Assembly: GCF_016403105.1 (NCBI RefSeq)
Contig: NZ_CP046155.1
Location: 1,302,001-1,366,000, forward strand
Source: Leptolyngbya sp. BL0902
GTDB taxonomy: Bacteria; Cyanobacteriota; Cyanobacteriia; Phormidesmidales; Phormidesmidaceae
Length of the DNA: 64,000 nucleotides
Reading direction: 5' to 3'
Below, in pieces: positions 42,202-50,641 of the stretch. The notes beneath the pieces are model-generated. The model ran no database searches and was not told where the DNA came from. It saw only the letters and a program-made list of their open reading frames with translations. Position 1 is the first letter of the stretch; each line of letters starts with the position of its first letter. The position numbers and the translations under genes were made by a program.

Positions 42202-43725
42202 ATGCCTTTTCCTCGATCCAGCGGCATTTTGCTCCATCCCACCTCCCTGCCCAGTCGATTGGGAATTGGCGATCTTGGGGCAGCGGCCTATGAATTTGTG
42301 GATTTTTTGGCCGCTACGCGCCAACAGCTTTGGCAGGTGTTGCCCCTGGGGCCAACGGGCCATGGCAATTCGCCCTACATGTGCTACTCCTCCATGGCGG
42401 GCAATCCGCTGTTGATTAGCCTCGAAAAGCTGTGCGAAGACAACCTACTCTACCCCGACGAACTGCACGACCTAGAAAACCTCGCCGCCGACTGGGTGGA
42501 TTTTGATGCGGTGATTCCGGTCAAAATGCGTCTCTTAGAGCGAGCTGCCAGCCGCTTTCGGGATGTAGCCACCGAGGAAGATTTGGCCGACTTTGAGGCG
42601 TTTTGCACCGAGTTTGCCTTTTGGATTGACGACTTCGCCTTTTTTATGGCCCTCAAAAATGCCTTCGGTGGAGCCAGTTGGCCCGACTGGGAGGAACCCA
42701 TTGCCCGCCGCGAACCCGAAGCCCTAGCGGCCTGGCGGGAGAAGCTAGCCAGCGATATTTTCTGCCACAAGTTTCTTCAGTTCGAGTTCTACTGTCAGTG
42801 GAGAAGTCTCAGGCAGTACGCCAACGAACGCCAGATCCAGATTATTGGCGATATTCCCATCTACGTTGCCCACGATAGCGCCGATGTCTGGGCTTTTCCT
42901 GACAATTTTATGATCGACCCGGAAACCCTGGCCCCAGCAGAAATGGCGGGCGTTCCACCGGACTATTTCAGCGAAACCGGGCAGCTTTGGGGCAACCCCA
43001 CCTACAACTGGGAAGTCTTAGAAAAACACGGCTTTGACTGGTGGATTCAGCGCCTACGTACCCTTCTGCAATACGTAGACCTGATTCGGGTCGATCATTT
43101 TCGGGGTCTTCAAGCCTATTGGGCTGTTCCCGCTGGCGAAACCACGGCCATGAATGGTGATTGGGTGGATGCCCCTGGAGCGGCCCTGTTTGAAACCGTG
43201 CGTCAAACCCTTGGCAGTCTACCTATCTTGGCGGAAGACCTCGGTGTCATCACCCCCGACGTAGAGGCCCTGCGCGACCAGTTCGAGTTTCCGGGCATGA
43301 AAATTCTGCACTTTGCCTTTGGCTCCGACAACGGCAACCCCTACCTGCCCACCAACTACGTCCACAACAGCGTTGTCTATACGGGCACCCACGACAACGA
43401 CACCACCGTGGGCTGGTTTGAGCAAATCTCCGACTACGAACGGGATCGACTCCTTCTCTACGCAGGCTGCCTCAGCCCCGAAGGCGTTCATTGGACGATG
43501 ATTCGCCTTGCCCTCATGTCCATCGCCAACCAGGCTATCATTCCCCTCCAAGACGTGCTTGGCTACGGCAGCGACTGCCGCATGAACACCCCCGGACAGG
43601 CGGGGGGCAACTGGGGCTGGCGCTACCGAGACGGGGTCATCACCCACGAGGTGCGAGAATGCCTGCGGGCCTTAACCGAATTGTCTAACCGCGCCTCTGG
43701 CTGGACGGGTGAGTCTGCATCCTAG
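42202..43725 (+). CDS. malQ: 4-alpha-glucanotransferase (amylomaltase)
   Basis: The 507-residue GH77 enzyme transfers alpha-1,4-glucan segments in starch/glycogen breakdown. It begins RSSGILLHPTSLPSRLGIGDLG. It has LWQVLPLGPTGHGNSPYMCYSSMAGNPLLIS, the nucleophile region in VDLIRVDHFRGLQAYWAVP, the acid/base region in LPILAEDLGVITPDVEAL, and VVYTGTHDNDTTVGWF. The C-terminus (DCRMNTPGQAGGNWGWRYRD) is standard. The ATG at 42202 is preferred; a TTG at 42196 would add two residues. A 15-bp tandem repeat follows the gene. Confidence 0.97.
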   Translation: MPFPRSSGILLHPTSLPSRLGIGDLGAAAYEFVDFLAATRQQLWQVLPLGPTGHGNSPYMCYSSMAGNPLLISLEKLCEDNLLYPDELHDLENLAADWVDFDAVIPVKMRLLERAASRFRDVATEEDLADFEAFCTEFAFWIDDFAFFMALKNAFGGASWPDWEEPIARREPEALAAWREKLASDIFCHKFLQFEFYCQWRSLRQYANERQIQIIGDIPIYVAHDSADVWAFPDNFMIDPETLAPAEMAGVPPDYFSETGQLWGNPTYNWEVLEKHGFDWWIQRLRTLLQYVDLIRVDHFRGLQAYWAVPAGETTAMNGDWVDAPGAALFETVRQTLGSLPILAEDLGVITPDVEALRDQFEFPGMKILHFAFGSDNGNPYLPTNYVHNSVVYTGTHDNDTTVGWFEQISDYERDRLLLYAGCLSPEGVHWTMIRLALMSIANQAIIPLQDVLGYGSDCRMNTPGQAGGNWGWRYRDGVITHEVRECLRALTELSNRASGWTGESAS

Positions 43726-43815
43726 GTACGGCTGGGCCTTGGACGGGCGGTATCTTCCCCCTTGGTAGGGGTAGAGGGTGGCGAGTGGGCATGCCAACCC
43801 ATGGCGCGATTGCCC

Positions 43816-43901
43816 GTGATGCGATCATCCGTGATGCGATCATCCGTGATGCGATCATCCGTGATGCGATCATCCGTGATGCGATCATCCGTGATGCGAC
43901 G
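43816..43901 (+). repeat. 15-bp tandem repeat (minisatellite)
   Basis: GTGATGCGATCATCC is repeated exactly five times from 43816 to 43890, with a diverged sixth copy up to 43901. The unit is a multiple of three, so it produces SVMRS-type repeats in one frame, but no gene with credible ends uses it. The 342-bp gap between malQ and the hemerythrin gene otherwise contains nothing recognisable. Confidence 0.85.
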
Positions 43902-44067
43902 GCAGAGATCAGTTCATAGGGCTTCATGCAGACTCCCCTGGCGTCATCCGTAATACCTACGATCCCCGATCAGTGCCACAGAATGGCCAACCAAGTTCCG
44001 TGAATACCCATGCTAGCCCTAGAGAGAGGGCTGATAGAGTGGGGAGAAAGCCATCAAGGTAATGTCC

Positions 44068-44529
44068 ATGGCCCTGGCATACTGGCGGGATGAATGCAAA
44101 ATCAACCATCCCCAAATTGACTACGAACACCATCACCTGCTCAACCTGCTAGAGAGGCTGTACCGTCTTGTCCTCCTTGGTCAACCGGACAATGCTATTC
44201 AGAACACCCTAGATACCCTCTTCAATGCCCTGCTAGAGCACTGCGAGACTGAAGAGGCGCTGATGGAAATCTTTGCCTATCCAGACGGCAATAGCCACAT
44301 TGAAGAGCATGAAGAAATTTTGGCCCAAATTTTTAACTACCGCCTCACCCTAGAGCAAGGGCTGCGCCCCCTCACCATTGACGATGTCCATGACTTGGCA
44401 ACCTGGTTGACGAACCACGTCTGCACGACCGATCTCAAAATGATGCAGTACGTACAGCACCAGCAAAAAAACGATGGCCAAGCCATGACCCAAGAAATCA
44501 ACCATCGCCTCTTTTCGCTGGTGATTTAG
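44068..44529 (+). CDS. Bacteriohemerythrin
   Basis: The 153-residue protein is a four-helix hemerythrin with the full set of iron-ligand motifs. The first helix is CKINHPQIDYEHHHLLNLLERL, with H-xxx-D...HHH. The second is LLEHCETEEALMEIFAYPDGNSHIEEHEEILAQ, with HxxxE and HxxxH. The fourth is LATWLTNHVCTTDLKM (HxxxxD). Such proteins bind a di-iron centre and can carry O2 or sense it in the cytoplasm. I take the ATG at 44068 because AAGG lies 8 bp upstream; an ATG at 44062 is too close to it. The YraN gene follows after 13 bp, probably in one transcript. Confidence 0.93.
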   Translation: MALAYWRDECKINHPQIDYEHHHLLNLLERLYRLVLLGQPDNAIQNTLDTLFNALLEHCETEEALMEIFAYPDGNSHIEEHEEILAQIFNYRLTLEQGLRPLTIDDVHDLATWLTNHVCTTDLKMMQYVQHQQKNDGQAMTQEINHRLFSLVI

Positions 44530-44542
44530 GAGTTCGCTGAAG

Positions 44543-45022
44543 ATGACGGATGCCTGCCCCGACTCTCCTGCGGGTAGAGATGCGCTCACTCCTGCCGCCC
44601 TAGGAACCCTGGGCGAAGACCTGATTGCTCAATGGATGACGGCTAGGGGCTGGACGGTGCGAGATCGTCAGTGGCACTGCACCTATGGCGAACTGGATCT
44701 TGTCCTCACCCAGGGGAGCCCCCAGGAGGATGGAATCATGGCCTTTGTGGAAGTCAAAACCCGCAGCCAGGGCAACTGGGACGCCGATGGCCTGATGGCC
44801 ATTACCCGCAGCAAACAAACCAAGCTCTGGAAAGCTGCTCAGGTCTACCTGCTGAAGCATCCCCAATGGGCCAACGCCGTCTGTCGGTTTGATGTGGCCC
44901 TGGTAGCCTGTCGCGCCAGTCTCCCCACCGCCACCCGCCCAGACCGCTACCTTGCCCTCTCCGACGGACGCTACCTGATCCTCCAAGACTATATTGACTG
45001 CGCCTTTGATGCCCGCAGGTAG
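44543..45022 (+). CDS. UPF0102/YraN-family endonuclease-like protein
   Basis: The 159-residue protein matches YraN: LGTLGEDLIAQWMTARGWTVRDRQWHCTYGELDLVLTQG, then MAFVEVKTRSQGNWDADGLMAITRSKQTKLWKAAQVYLLKHP, and CRFDVALV. The EL(D)-x-VEVK pattern (GELDL...FVEVKTRS) is a PD-(D/E)xK nuclease core. The family is widespread, near-universal in bacteria and poorly characterised; a role in DNA repair or recombination is suggested. An unusual feature is the inserted segment TRPDRYLALSDGRYLILQDYID at the C-terminus. It is convergent with the pentapeptide gene; stops are 7 bp apart. Confidence 0.92.
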   Translation: MTDACPDSPAGRDALTPAALGTLGEDLIAQWMTARGWTVRDRQWHCTYGELDLVLTQGSPQEDGIMAFVEVKTRSQGNWDADGLMAITRSKQTKLWKAAQVYLLKHPQWANAVCRFDVALVACRASLPTATRPDRYLALSDGRYLILQDYIDCAFDARR

Positions 45023-45029
45023 CCCTGGC

Positions 45030-45572
45030 TTAGCGGCCATAGGCATGACCCGTGGGCAGAATCGTGCTCGTGTCGCAACGGGCCCCCGTCAAATCTACTC
45101 CCACCGCCCGAAAAAGGTTGCACTGTCGCAGATTCGCCCCGTGGAGAACCGTCCCCTCCAGCCGCGCCCCCACCAAGGTGCAGCCCTCCAGATTAGCGTC
45201 TGTGAGGTCGGCCTGCCGGAGATCGGCCCCGCTGAGGTTTGCCCCCCGCAGGTCGCACCCCTGGCCGTTGGCCGTTTGGAGATCGGCACGGCTAAAGTCC
45301 GCCTGGGCAAGAAGGGCTTCGGCTAGATTGGCTCCATAGAAGTTGCTGTCGCCCAGTTGAGCCGCCGTTAGATTAACGCCCCTGAGATTGGCTAGGGCAA
45401 AGTTGCAGTAAGGCAAGTAGGCCTGGGCCAGACAACTGTGCTCCAGGTCAATCTTTCGCAAGTTCGCCTGAAACAGATGAATGGCGGTCAAATCCCGATG
45501 GGAAAACCGCCGCTGACCCGCGCCATAGGCTTGGTACAAAGCGTCCCCTGTCAGTCGCTGCATATCCTCCAC
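45030..45572 (-). CDS. Pentapeptide repeat protein
   Basis: The 180-residue protein has an N-terminal helix (RLTGDALYQAYGAGQRRFSHRDLTAIHLFQANLRKIDLEHSCL) and about 22 pentapeptide repeats up to the end (GCDLRGANLSGADLRQADLTDANLEGCTLVGARLEG), so it folds mainly as a quadrilateral beta-helix. The N-terminal 'LYQAYGAGQRRF' parallels 'LVTAYAAGQRNF' in the pentapeptide protein near 5.8 kb, so the two are paralogues. Function is unknown. The start is uncertain: GTG at 45572 or ATG at 45563, which has GGAGG only 2 bp away. No operon partner is visible. Confidence 0.88.
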   Translation of the reverse strand: MEDMQRLTGDALYQAYGAGQRRFSHRDLTAIHLFQANLRKIDLEHSCLAQAYLPYCNFALANLRGVNLTAAQLGDSNFYGANLAEALLAQADFSRADLQTANGQGCDLRGANLSGADLRQADLTDANLEGCTLVGARLEGTVLHGANLRQCNLFRAVGVDLTGARCDTSTILPTGHAYGR

Positions 45573-45700
45573 GGTTGGCTGAACGATTGCGGTTAAGCCC
45601 CGGCAAATGGGTAGATCGACTTAACCAAAACTCGCCAACCACTTTAATCGTTAACGTTTCGTCATAATCGGCTGTTAAGCATCTCTTCAGGTTTGCGCGG

Positions 45701-46882
45701 CTAGGGTGTACGTCGGGAAAAGAGCTTGAAATACAGCCAATGCCCTGCTTCGTGGAACGGGAACAGCAGGTAGGTCAGGGGGTTGATGGTGACAATGATG
45801 TTTCGCACATTGCGCTTGGCCAAGGCCACCACCGCCCAGGCCACCCACGGGGCTGACATCACCCCAACGGGATTGAGGTTGCTCTTGAATGGCCCCAAAA
45901 TCACCTTCCGCACCACACAGGGCGCATCCAGTCGCCGCAGCGTCACCAGTTCCCCCATCAGCCGCTTGGAGATTTCGTAGAGCGGGCTAAAGGCTGGGTT
46001 TACCTCAGCCTCGGAGGTATTCACCCAAACCTCCTTGTTGGCCCGCTGAGGGGAGGTCTCCACGGTGTTGAAGAAGACCTCCATCAGCCGCAGGCCAGAG
46101 AGGGCGTTGGCTTCTAAGGATTGATCGATGGCTGCCGGAGTTCGCTGCCCATGGACATTGAGGCCGTGGTTAATCACCAAGATATCGACCCGGCGCAGAG
46201 CCTCCTGTAGATCGGCTTCGGATCCAGGCTGCCAGCGCCAGCAGGGTACCGTCTCTGGAAAATCGGCCCCATCGGAGGTCGTCAGGGCGATGGGCTTGGC
46301 CCGTTGTTTGAGGAGTTCCTCAATCAGGGCGCGGCCCAGGGTGCCCGATGCCCCCGTCACTGCCACGGTTTTGCCCTTCAGCGAGACCGCTGTTCCCAGT
46401 GCTTTGTCCATCACAGTAAAGTAGCCCGCATAGTAGGCGTTGGTGTCGTCAAAGTGGTGCCGCCAGTGATAGGTACGGTTCACTAGCCAGTTGCTGGGGG
46501 GCGTGGTCAGTTCTCCCGGTTCATGGGTAAGGTCGGTGGTGCGTAGCCAACCCTGGGAACGGGCGATGGCCGTGGTTAAAAAGCCACCCCCATAGACCAC
46601 CCCCAGCCACAGCCCCGGAATCCCAGAAACCAAGGCGGCTAAGGCCATCACCGCCATCATGACCAAGGCTTCGGGCACATCGTTATGAAGCTGGGCCTGC
46701 CGATAAATCTCCTCACTGACGGGGGTAAAGTCTTTCTTGTAGGCCCGATGGTGCCAGTTGTGGAGCGCCATCACCGGAGACCAGGCATGGCCCAGCATAT
46801 GGTAGCCATCTCGTACCATCTCCACAAGAAATACGGAGGCTAATCCCCACAATCCTTGTATCACAACCGTTTGAAACGGCAT
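45701..46882 (-). CDS. Bifunctional sterol desaturase/short-chain dehydrogenase
   Basis: The 393-residue protein fuses two domains. The N-terminal half is a membrane-bound fatty acid hydroxylase/desaturase with His clusters GYHMLGHAWSP, LHNWHHRAYKKDF and YHWRHHFDD, which bind a di-iron centre, and several membrane helices. The C-terminal half is an SDR (GKTVAVTGASGTLGRALIEELLKQ, DILVINHGLNVHG, ALSGLRLMEVFF, PLYEISKRLMGEL with the YxxxK pair). This fusion is common in cyanobacteria, with an unknown lipid or carotenoid-like substrate. The ATG at 46882 has GAGG 9 bp upstream; longer starts exist. It lies 114 bp downstream of the Pro-rich membrane protein gene on the same strand. Confidence 0.92.
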   Translation of the reverse strand: MPFQTVVIQGLWGLASVFLVEMVRDGYHMLGHAWSPVMALHNWHHRAYKKDFTPVSEEIYRQAQLHNDVPEALVMMAVMALAALVSGIPGLWLGVVYGGGFLTTAIARSQGWLRTTDLTHEPGELTTPPSNWLVNRTYHWRHHFDDTNAYYAGYFTVMDKALGTAVSLKGKTVAVTGASGTLGRALIEELLKQRAKPIALTTSDGADFPETVPCWRWQPGSEADLQEALRRVDILVINHGLNVHGQRTPAAIDQSLEANALSGLRLMEVFFNTVETSPQRANKEVWVNTSEAEVNPAFSPLYEISKRLMGELVTLRRLDAPCVVRKVILGPFKSNLNPVGVMSAPWVAWAVVALAKRNVRNIIVTINPLTYLLFPFHEAGHWLYFKLFSRRTP

Positions 46883-46996
46883 ACCCGATTGCCTCACACC
46901 AACAAAAAACATCCCTATTCTGCCACGACTCAGGAGAAGAACTGGACAGAATAGGGATTTAGCAGATGCCCCTGATGGGGGAGATGGGTTGGTCAT

Positions 46997-48097
46997 CTAG
47001 GTGGCGGCGGTGCCTTCCTCTTCCTCTGGCACGCCAATCGACCGCGATAGTTCAACGCCGTTTTGCTCTAGCACCACAATGGGTTCGTTGCCGCGCATAT
47101 CAATGCGCTTCACCAACACCGATCCGCCAGCCACCCGCTGACCAGCCATCACATACCGCCCCGTCGGTTCGCTGGGAGATTGCACAATGGCGTAGGTGCG
47201 ATCTCCGATGGTGACAACGCCTGTAACCACAACCTCACGGGCCTGGGTCGGCTCTGGTAAGGGCGGCAAGGGGGCTAGGGCCACCGGAGGCTGACCCGGT
47301 TGTCCAGACCCTGCGGTTCCCCCCGGCGTGGTTGGGCTGCCCCCTGGCGCTGCCCCCGTTGGCGAACCCGCCCCTGGCGAACCCGCCCCCGGAGCGGTTG
47401 CCCCCGGAGCCGTTGCTGTTGGGGCAGTTGCCGTTGGAGCCGCTGGAATACCACCTGGTACTGGGCCAGCCGCTGGAATGACCGGAGCCGGAGGGGGTGG
47501 CGTGACTACAGGGGGCGGCGGAATGGGCACCGTCGCGAAGGGGTCGGGGCGACGGTTGTTGATTTGCCGCACCCGTTCCTCAGGGTCGGTAGATTGAATC
47601 AGCTCTGCCCTGGCAATGTTGGCCAGTTGAGGGGCAGCGGGCACCATGGGCGTGGCAAAGTTAGGATCGCCTTCTACGGGCGCTTGATCGATGGGAACCT
47701 GATCAATAGGCACTTGGTCAATGGGCTGCTGATCAATGGGCACTTGGTCGATGGGAACCTGATCCAGCGGTGGCTGGTCGTTGGGGAGGGGCTCAATGGC
47801 AACGTCCCCCGGTTGACCATTCTCCCTAGCCATCTGCTGCTGCACGAAGTTCGCCATGAAAGGCACCCCAGCCAGCATCGATAGCATCCCGGCGAGGCTG
47901 GTCAGCAGGCTGACTTTGGCCAACTTGCGACTGCCCCAAAACTTGATGCAGAACACTAGCAGGGCAAAGGGGACAAACAAAGACAGTAGCCCCCAGGTTG
48001 GACTCACTCGAAAAGCATCTACGAGACCAACCAGCCCCCCCACCGTGGCCAGCAGGACGCCTAAACCAAACAAAATGAAAAAAACAGCGGCTCCCAT
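46997..48097 (-). CDS. Membrane protein with DQxPI repeats, Pro-rich linker and PilP-like C-terminal domain
   Basis: The 366-residue protein has two to three membrane helices (FILFGLGVLLATVGGLVGLVDAF; LLSLFVPFALLVFCIKFW; SLAGMLSMLAGVPFMANFV). A run of pentapeptides of the type DQVPI/DQQPI follows at about residues 107-140, then a long Pro/Ala/Gly/Thr-rich linker. A compact C-terminal domain comes last: GVVTIGDRTYAIVQSPSEPTGRYVMAGQRVAGGSVLVKRIDMRGNEPIVVLEQNGVELSRSIG. That domain recalls the PilP/GspC class of small beta domains. The neighbour upstream is sigF, which in Synechocystis controls pili, so a type IV pilus or envelope role is plausible but unproven. GGAG precedes the ATG at 48097. 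Confidence 0.85.
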   Translation of the reverse strand: MGAAVFFILFGLGVLLATVGGLVGLVDAFRVSPTWGLLSLFVPFALLVFCIKFWGSRKLAKVSLLTSLAGMLSMLAGVPFMANFVQQQMARENGQPGDVAIEPLPNDQPPLDQVPIDQVPIDQQPIDQVPIDQVPIDQAPVEGDPNFATPMVPAAPQLANIARAELIQSTDPEERVRQINNRRPDPFATVPIPPPPVVTPPPPAPVIPAAGPVPGGIPAAPTATAPTATAPGATAPGAGSPGAGSPTGAAPGGSPTTPGGTAGSGQPGQPPVALAPLPPLPEPTQAREVVVTGVVTIGDRTYAIVQSPSEPTGRYVMAGQRVAGGSVLVKRIDMRGNEPIVVLEQNGVELSRSIGVPEEEEGTAAT

Positions 48098-48167
48098 GGA
48101 GGCGTCTCCTTCGTTCCCCTATCTTGATGCCTCAACGATAGCTCAATTATTGATAGGCGGAACGGCC

Positions 48168-48953
48168 TTAGGCGATTTCGTCATCAGAATTTGCAAGCAG
48201 TGTCCGCATGTGGTTTAGCCCTTGCTTCACCCGACGGGAGACGGTTACGGCGCTGATTCCCATGCGTTCGGCAGTTTCTTTTTGTGTCAGATCGTAGAGG
48301 AAGACAAACTCTAGAACCTCACGGGTACGGTGCTCTAATTGCTGTAGCGCCTGCTGAAGCCGCATCTGATCTTCTTGGGCCAGTTGGAAGCTGCGATACT
48401 TGCTGTCGGGCAGCAAATCTCCCAGACAGGCCGATCCTAAATCTTCGTCCTGCATGGGCGCATCTAGGCTTAGCAAAGACTGGTTGCAGCGAGCCATTTT
48501 GACATCCTGCCATTCTTCCACGGAAATCTCTAGGGCGGCAGCAATTTCGTTGTCGTTGGGCACCCGCCCCATATCTAGGTGGAACTGACGGATGACGCGG
48601 CGAGACTGGGCTTCTAGGGCTTGCCAGCGGCGAGGAATCCGCATGGATGCCCCCTTATCGCGCAGGTAGTGCTGAATTTCGCCACGGATGTAGGGAATGG
48701 CGAAGGAGCTAAAGGCATAGCCCTTTTCGGGGGAGAACCGCTCGATAGCCCGAATTAGGCCCATACTGCCGACCTGCATCAGGTCGTCAAAGGATTCATT
48801 GGAGCGCTGCAACCAGTGGTAGGCTTCGCGACGCACAAGACCCACATTGAGGTTGACCAATTGATTCCGAAGGTCTAGGGAGGGTTGCTGTTGGTACCGC
48901 TGTAGGAGTTCCAGGGTACTACCTTGAACCTGACGACACGATGAAGCTGGCAT
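48168..48953 (-). CDS. sigF: RNA polymerase sigma factor SigF (group 3)
   Basis: The 261-residue sigma factor has region 2 (RNQLVNLNVGLVRREAYHWLQRSNESFDDLMQVGSMGLIRAIERFSPEKGYAFSSFAIPYIRGEIQHYLRDK). Region 3 (VPNDNEIAAALEISVEEWQDV) and region 4 with its HTH (LEHRTREVLEFVFLYDLTQKETAERMGISAVTVSRRVKQGLNHM) follow. Region 1.1 is absent, as in SigF/SigB-like group 3 factors. In Synechocystis, SigF is required for type IV pilus genes and motility. The start at 48953 is the only sensible ATG. The Pro-rich membrane protein gene lies 70 bp downstream, likely in the same transcript. Confidence 0.94.
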   Translation of the reverse strand: MPASSCRQVQGSTLELLQRYQQQPSLDLRNQLVNLNVGLVRREAYHWLQRSNESFDDLMQVGSMGLIRAIERFSPEKGYAFSSFAIPYIRGEIQHYLRDKGASMRIPRRWQALEAQSRRVIRQFHLDMGRVPNDNEIAAALEISVEEWQDVKMARCNQSLLSLDAPMQDEDLGSACLGDLLPDSKYRSFQLAQEDQMRLQQALQQLEHRTREVLEFVFLYDLTQKETAERMGISAVTVSRRVKQGLNHMRTLLANSDDEIA

Positions 48954-49240
48954 AGCGATATTTCAGGAAAGGGCTCGTTTGTCTCGATGCTGGAACTAGG
49001 GATTTAAGCAGGTCAGTACTTAAACGGGGGCATTAGCATACGTGTTATCAGCCTAATGGCGGAGCCTAGGCCGTCACAATGTCGTATCTACGGAGACAGC
49101 CGTTAACCTTTACTTAGTATACGAGACCGCCACTCTTCGCCCTAAAAATTACGGATTGTTCTGGGAAACGGGGGCGTAGTCAGCCGCCCACCATCCTGTT
49201 TACCAGAGATCAAAGCCTTGATTGACTAGCCCTTCCCTTA

Positions 49241-49275
49241 GTTTACTAAGAGTTCATAGACTCAGTAAACTTTTT
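49241..49275 (+). terminator. Intrinsic terminator without an obvious upstream gene
   Basis: GTTTACT (49241-49247) and AGTAAAC (49264-49270) pair, with a further GAGT/ACTC stem inside and a 6-nt loop; five T follow. Strand and T-tract face the plus direction, but the preceding 290 bp (48954-49240) hold no plus-strand protein gene. The 574-bp gap before msrP holds only this structure, the sigF and msrP promoters and no recognised gene. It may end a small RNA. Confidence 0.55.
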
Positions 49276-49527
49276 CAAAGTATCCGGATCTGAGTCTCCC
49301 TAGGTTTTTCTCTAATCCCAATGATAAAGGGCTGATCCCCGTTGGTTGCGAGGGCCTTTCTGGGCTTAGCTCTGTAGACTATCGCTGGAATGTCCGTATA
49401 ATTGCTGACCTGTCTTTACAGAACTTCATCCTGCATGGCCCTAGGCTCCTCCAAGGTTTGGCCTGGGTGGCACAACGGAGGCTAATGTCACAATGGAAGG
49501 GTCTCTAGATTATTTTTCCCCCACACC

Positions 49528-50517
49528 ATGGTTTTCTTTCACTCCAAACCTAATTGGCAACTTTCGGAGCAGCAGGTGACGGCGGAAACCGCCTTTTGGA
49601 ACCGACGACGTTTCATGAAAACAATGATGGGGGCGGGAGTGGGGATCGCGGTGGCTCCCCTGGCGGCTTGTCAAACGACCCGTACCATCGATCCAAAGCT
49701 GGAGAGAACGCTGGGTCGATCCCTCGGAACGGTGCCGTTAAATGCTGCCTTTGCCGATGCGGGGCGGTTGCCGACGGATCAAGCCTACGCCAGCAGCTAC
49801 AACAACTACTACGAGTTTGGCAGTACCAAGGGCGTTTGGCCCAACGCCCAGGCCCTGCCCACCGATCCCTGGCGGCTGGAGGTGTCGGGCTTGGTGAAAA
49901 ATCCCCAGACCTACGACCTGGATGACCTCACCCGTCGGTTCCCCTTGGAAGAGCGGATTTATCGCTTTCGCTGCGTAGAAGCCTGGGCCATGGTGGTGCC
50001 CTGGATTGGCTTCCCCATGCGGTACATCCTGGAGGCTGCCGAGCCTACGTCAGCAGCTAAATTTGTCCGGTTTACCTCCTACTACGATGCCCAAGTGTGC
50101 CCTGGGCCTGCCTATGGCTTTGCCCTAAACCTGCCCTGGCCCTACGTTGAGGGGCTGACGGTGGCGGAAATGGCCAACGACCTCGCCTTCTTTGCGGTGG
50201 GCATCTATGGCCGCACCCTGCCCAAACAGCACGGAGCCCCGATTCGCATGGTGGTGCCCTGGAAGTACGGCTTTAAGGGGGCCAAGGCCATCGTCAAAAT
50301 CGAGTTTGTCGATCAGCAGCCCGCCACCTACTGGAACACCATCGCCCCCAATGAGTACGGCTTTGAAGCCAACGTCAACCCAGCCGTCCCCCATCCCCGC
50401 TGGTCTCAGGCCACAGAGCGGCTGCTGGGGGAAACCACCAATCTCTTCAACTGGGAAACCCAGCCCACGGTGATCTACAACGGCTATGGCGACTACGTAG
50501 CCAACCTATACGCCTAG
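49528..50517 (+). CDS. msrP: Protein-methionine-sulfoxide reductase catalytic subunit MsrP (YedY)
   Basis: The 329-residue molybdoenzyme repairs oxidised Met in periplasmic proteins. It has a Tat signal with NRRRFMKTMMGAGVGIAV (twin Arg at residues 26-28), so it is exported folded. The Mo-binding Cys lies at residue 149 in YRFRCVEAWAMVVPWIGFP. Further motifs are YNNYYEFGSTKG, KFVRFTSYYDAQVCPGPAYGFALNLPWPYVEGLTVAEM, and GAPIRMVVPWKYGFKGAKAIVKIEF. The length matches the family. The heme partner MsrQ is not in the window, so electrons may come from another source or a distant gene. The carotenoid oxygenase gene is convergent. Confidence 0.96.
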   Translation: MVFFHSKPNWQLSEQQVTAETAFWNRRRFMKTMMGAGVGIAVAPLAACQTTRTIDPKLERTLGRSLGTVPLNAAFADAGRLPTDQAYASSYNNYYEFGSTKGVWPNAQALPTDPWRLEVSGLVKNPQTYDLDDLTRRFPLEERIYRFRCVEAWAMVVPWIGFPMRYILEAAEPTSAAKFVRFTSYYDAQVCPGPAYGFALNLPWPYVEGLTVAEMANDLAFFAVGIYGRTLPKQHGAPIRMVVPWKYGFKGAKAIVKIEFVDQQPATYWNTIAPNEYGFEANVNPAVPHPRWSQATERLLGETTNLFNWETQPTVIYNGYGDYVANLYA

Positions 50518-50539
50518 GGGATTGGCCTCGTGAGACTAG

Positions 50540-50605
50540 AAACCCGGCTTCTTTATCGGCGAGTTCACGCGATTTCATCGCGGCCAAGGTAGAAACCGGG
50601 TTTTT
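50540..50605. repeat. Inverted repeat (REP-like) between msrP and the carotenoid oxygenase gene
   Basis: AAACCCGG (50540-50547) and CCGGGTTT (50596-50603) form arms around 48 nt, flanked by TAGAAA-type sequence on both sides and two T at the right end. The GAAACC(C)GG motif is a dispersed cyanobacterial repeat type. It lies between convergent stops, so it may also serve as a terminator. Confidence 0.5.
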
Positions 50606-50641
50606 GAACTCCTGAGATGTCGGCGGGAGGCGCGGGAGGCT

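Noticed and set aside
43816-43901. CRISPR array
   Set aside because: The 15-bp units abut with no spacers and no cas genes are present; a simple minisatellite.
43685-43953. ORFs with MIASR or VMRSS repeats across the 15-bp array
   Set aside because: They exist only because the repeat unit is 15 bp; flanking residues are not protein-like.
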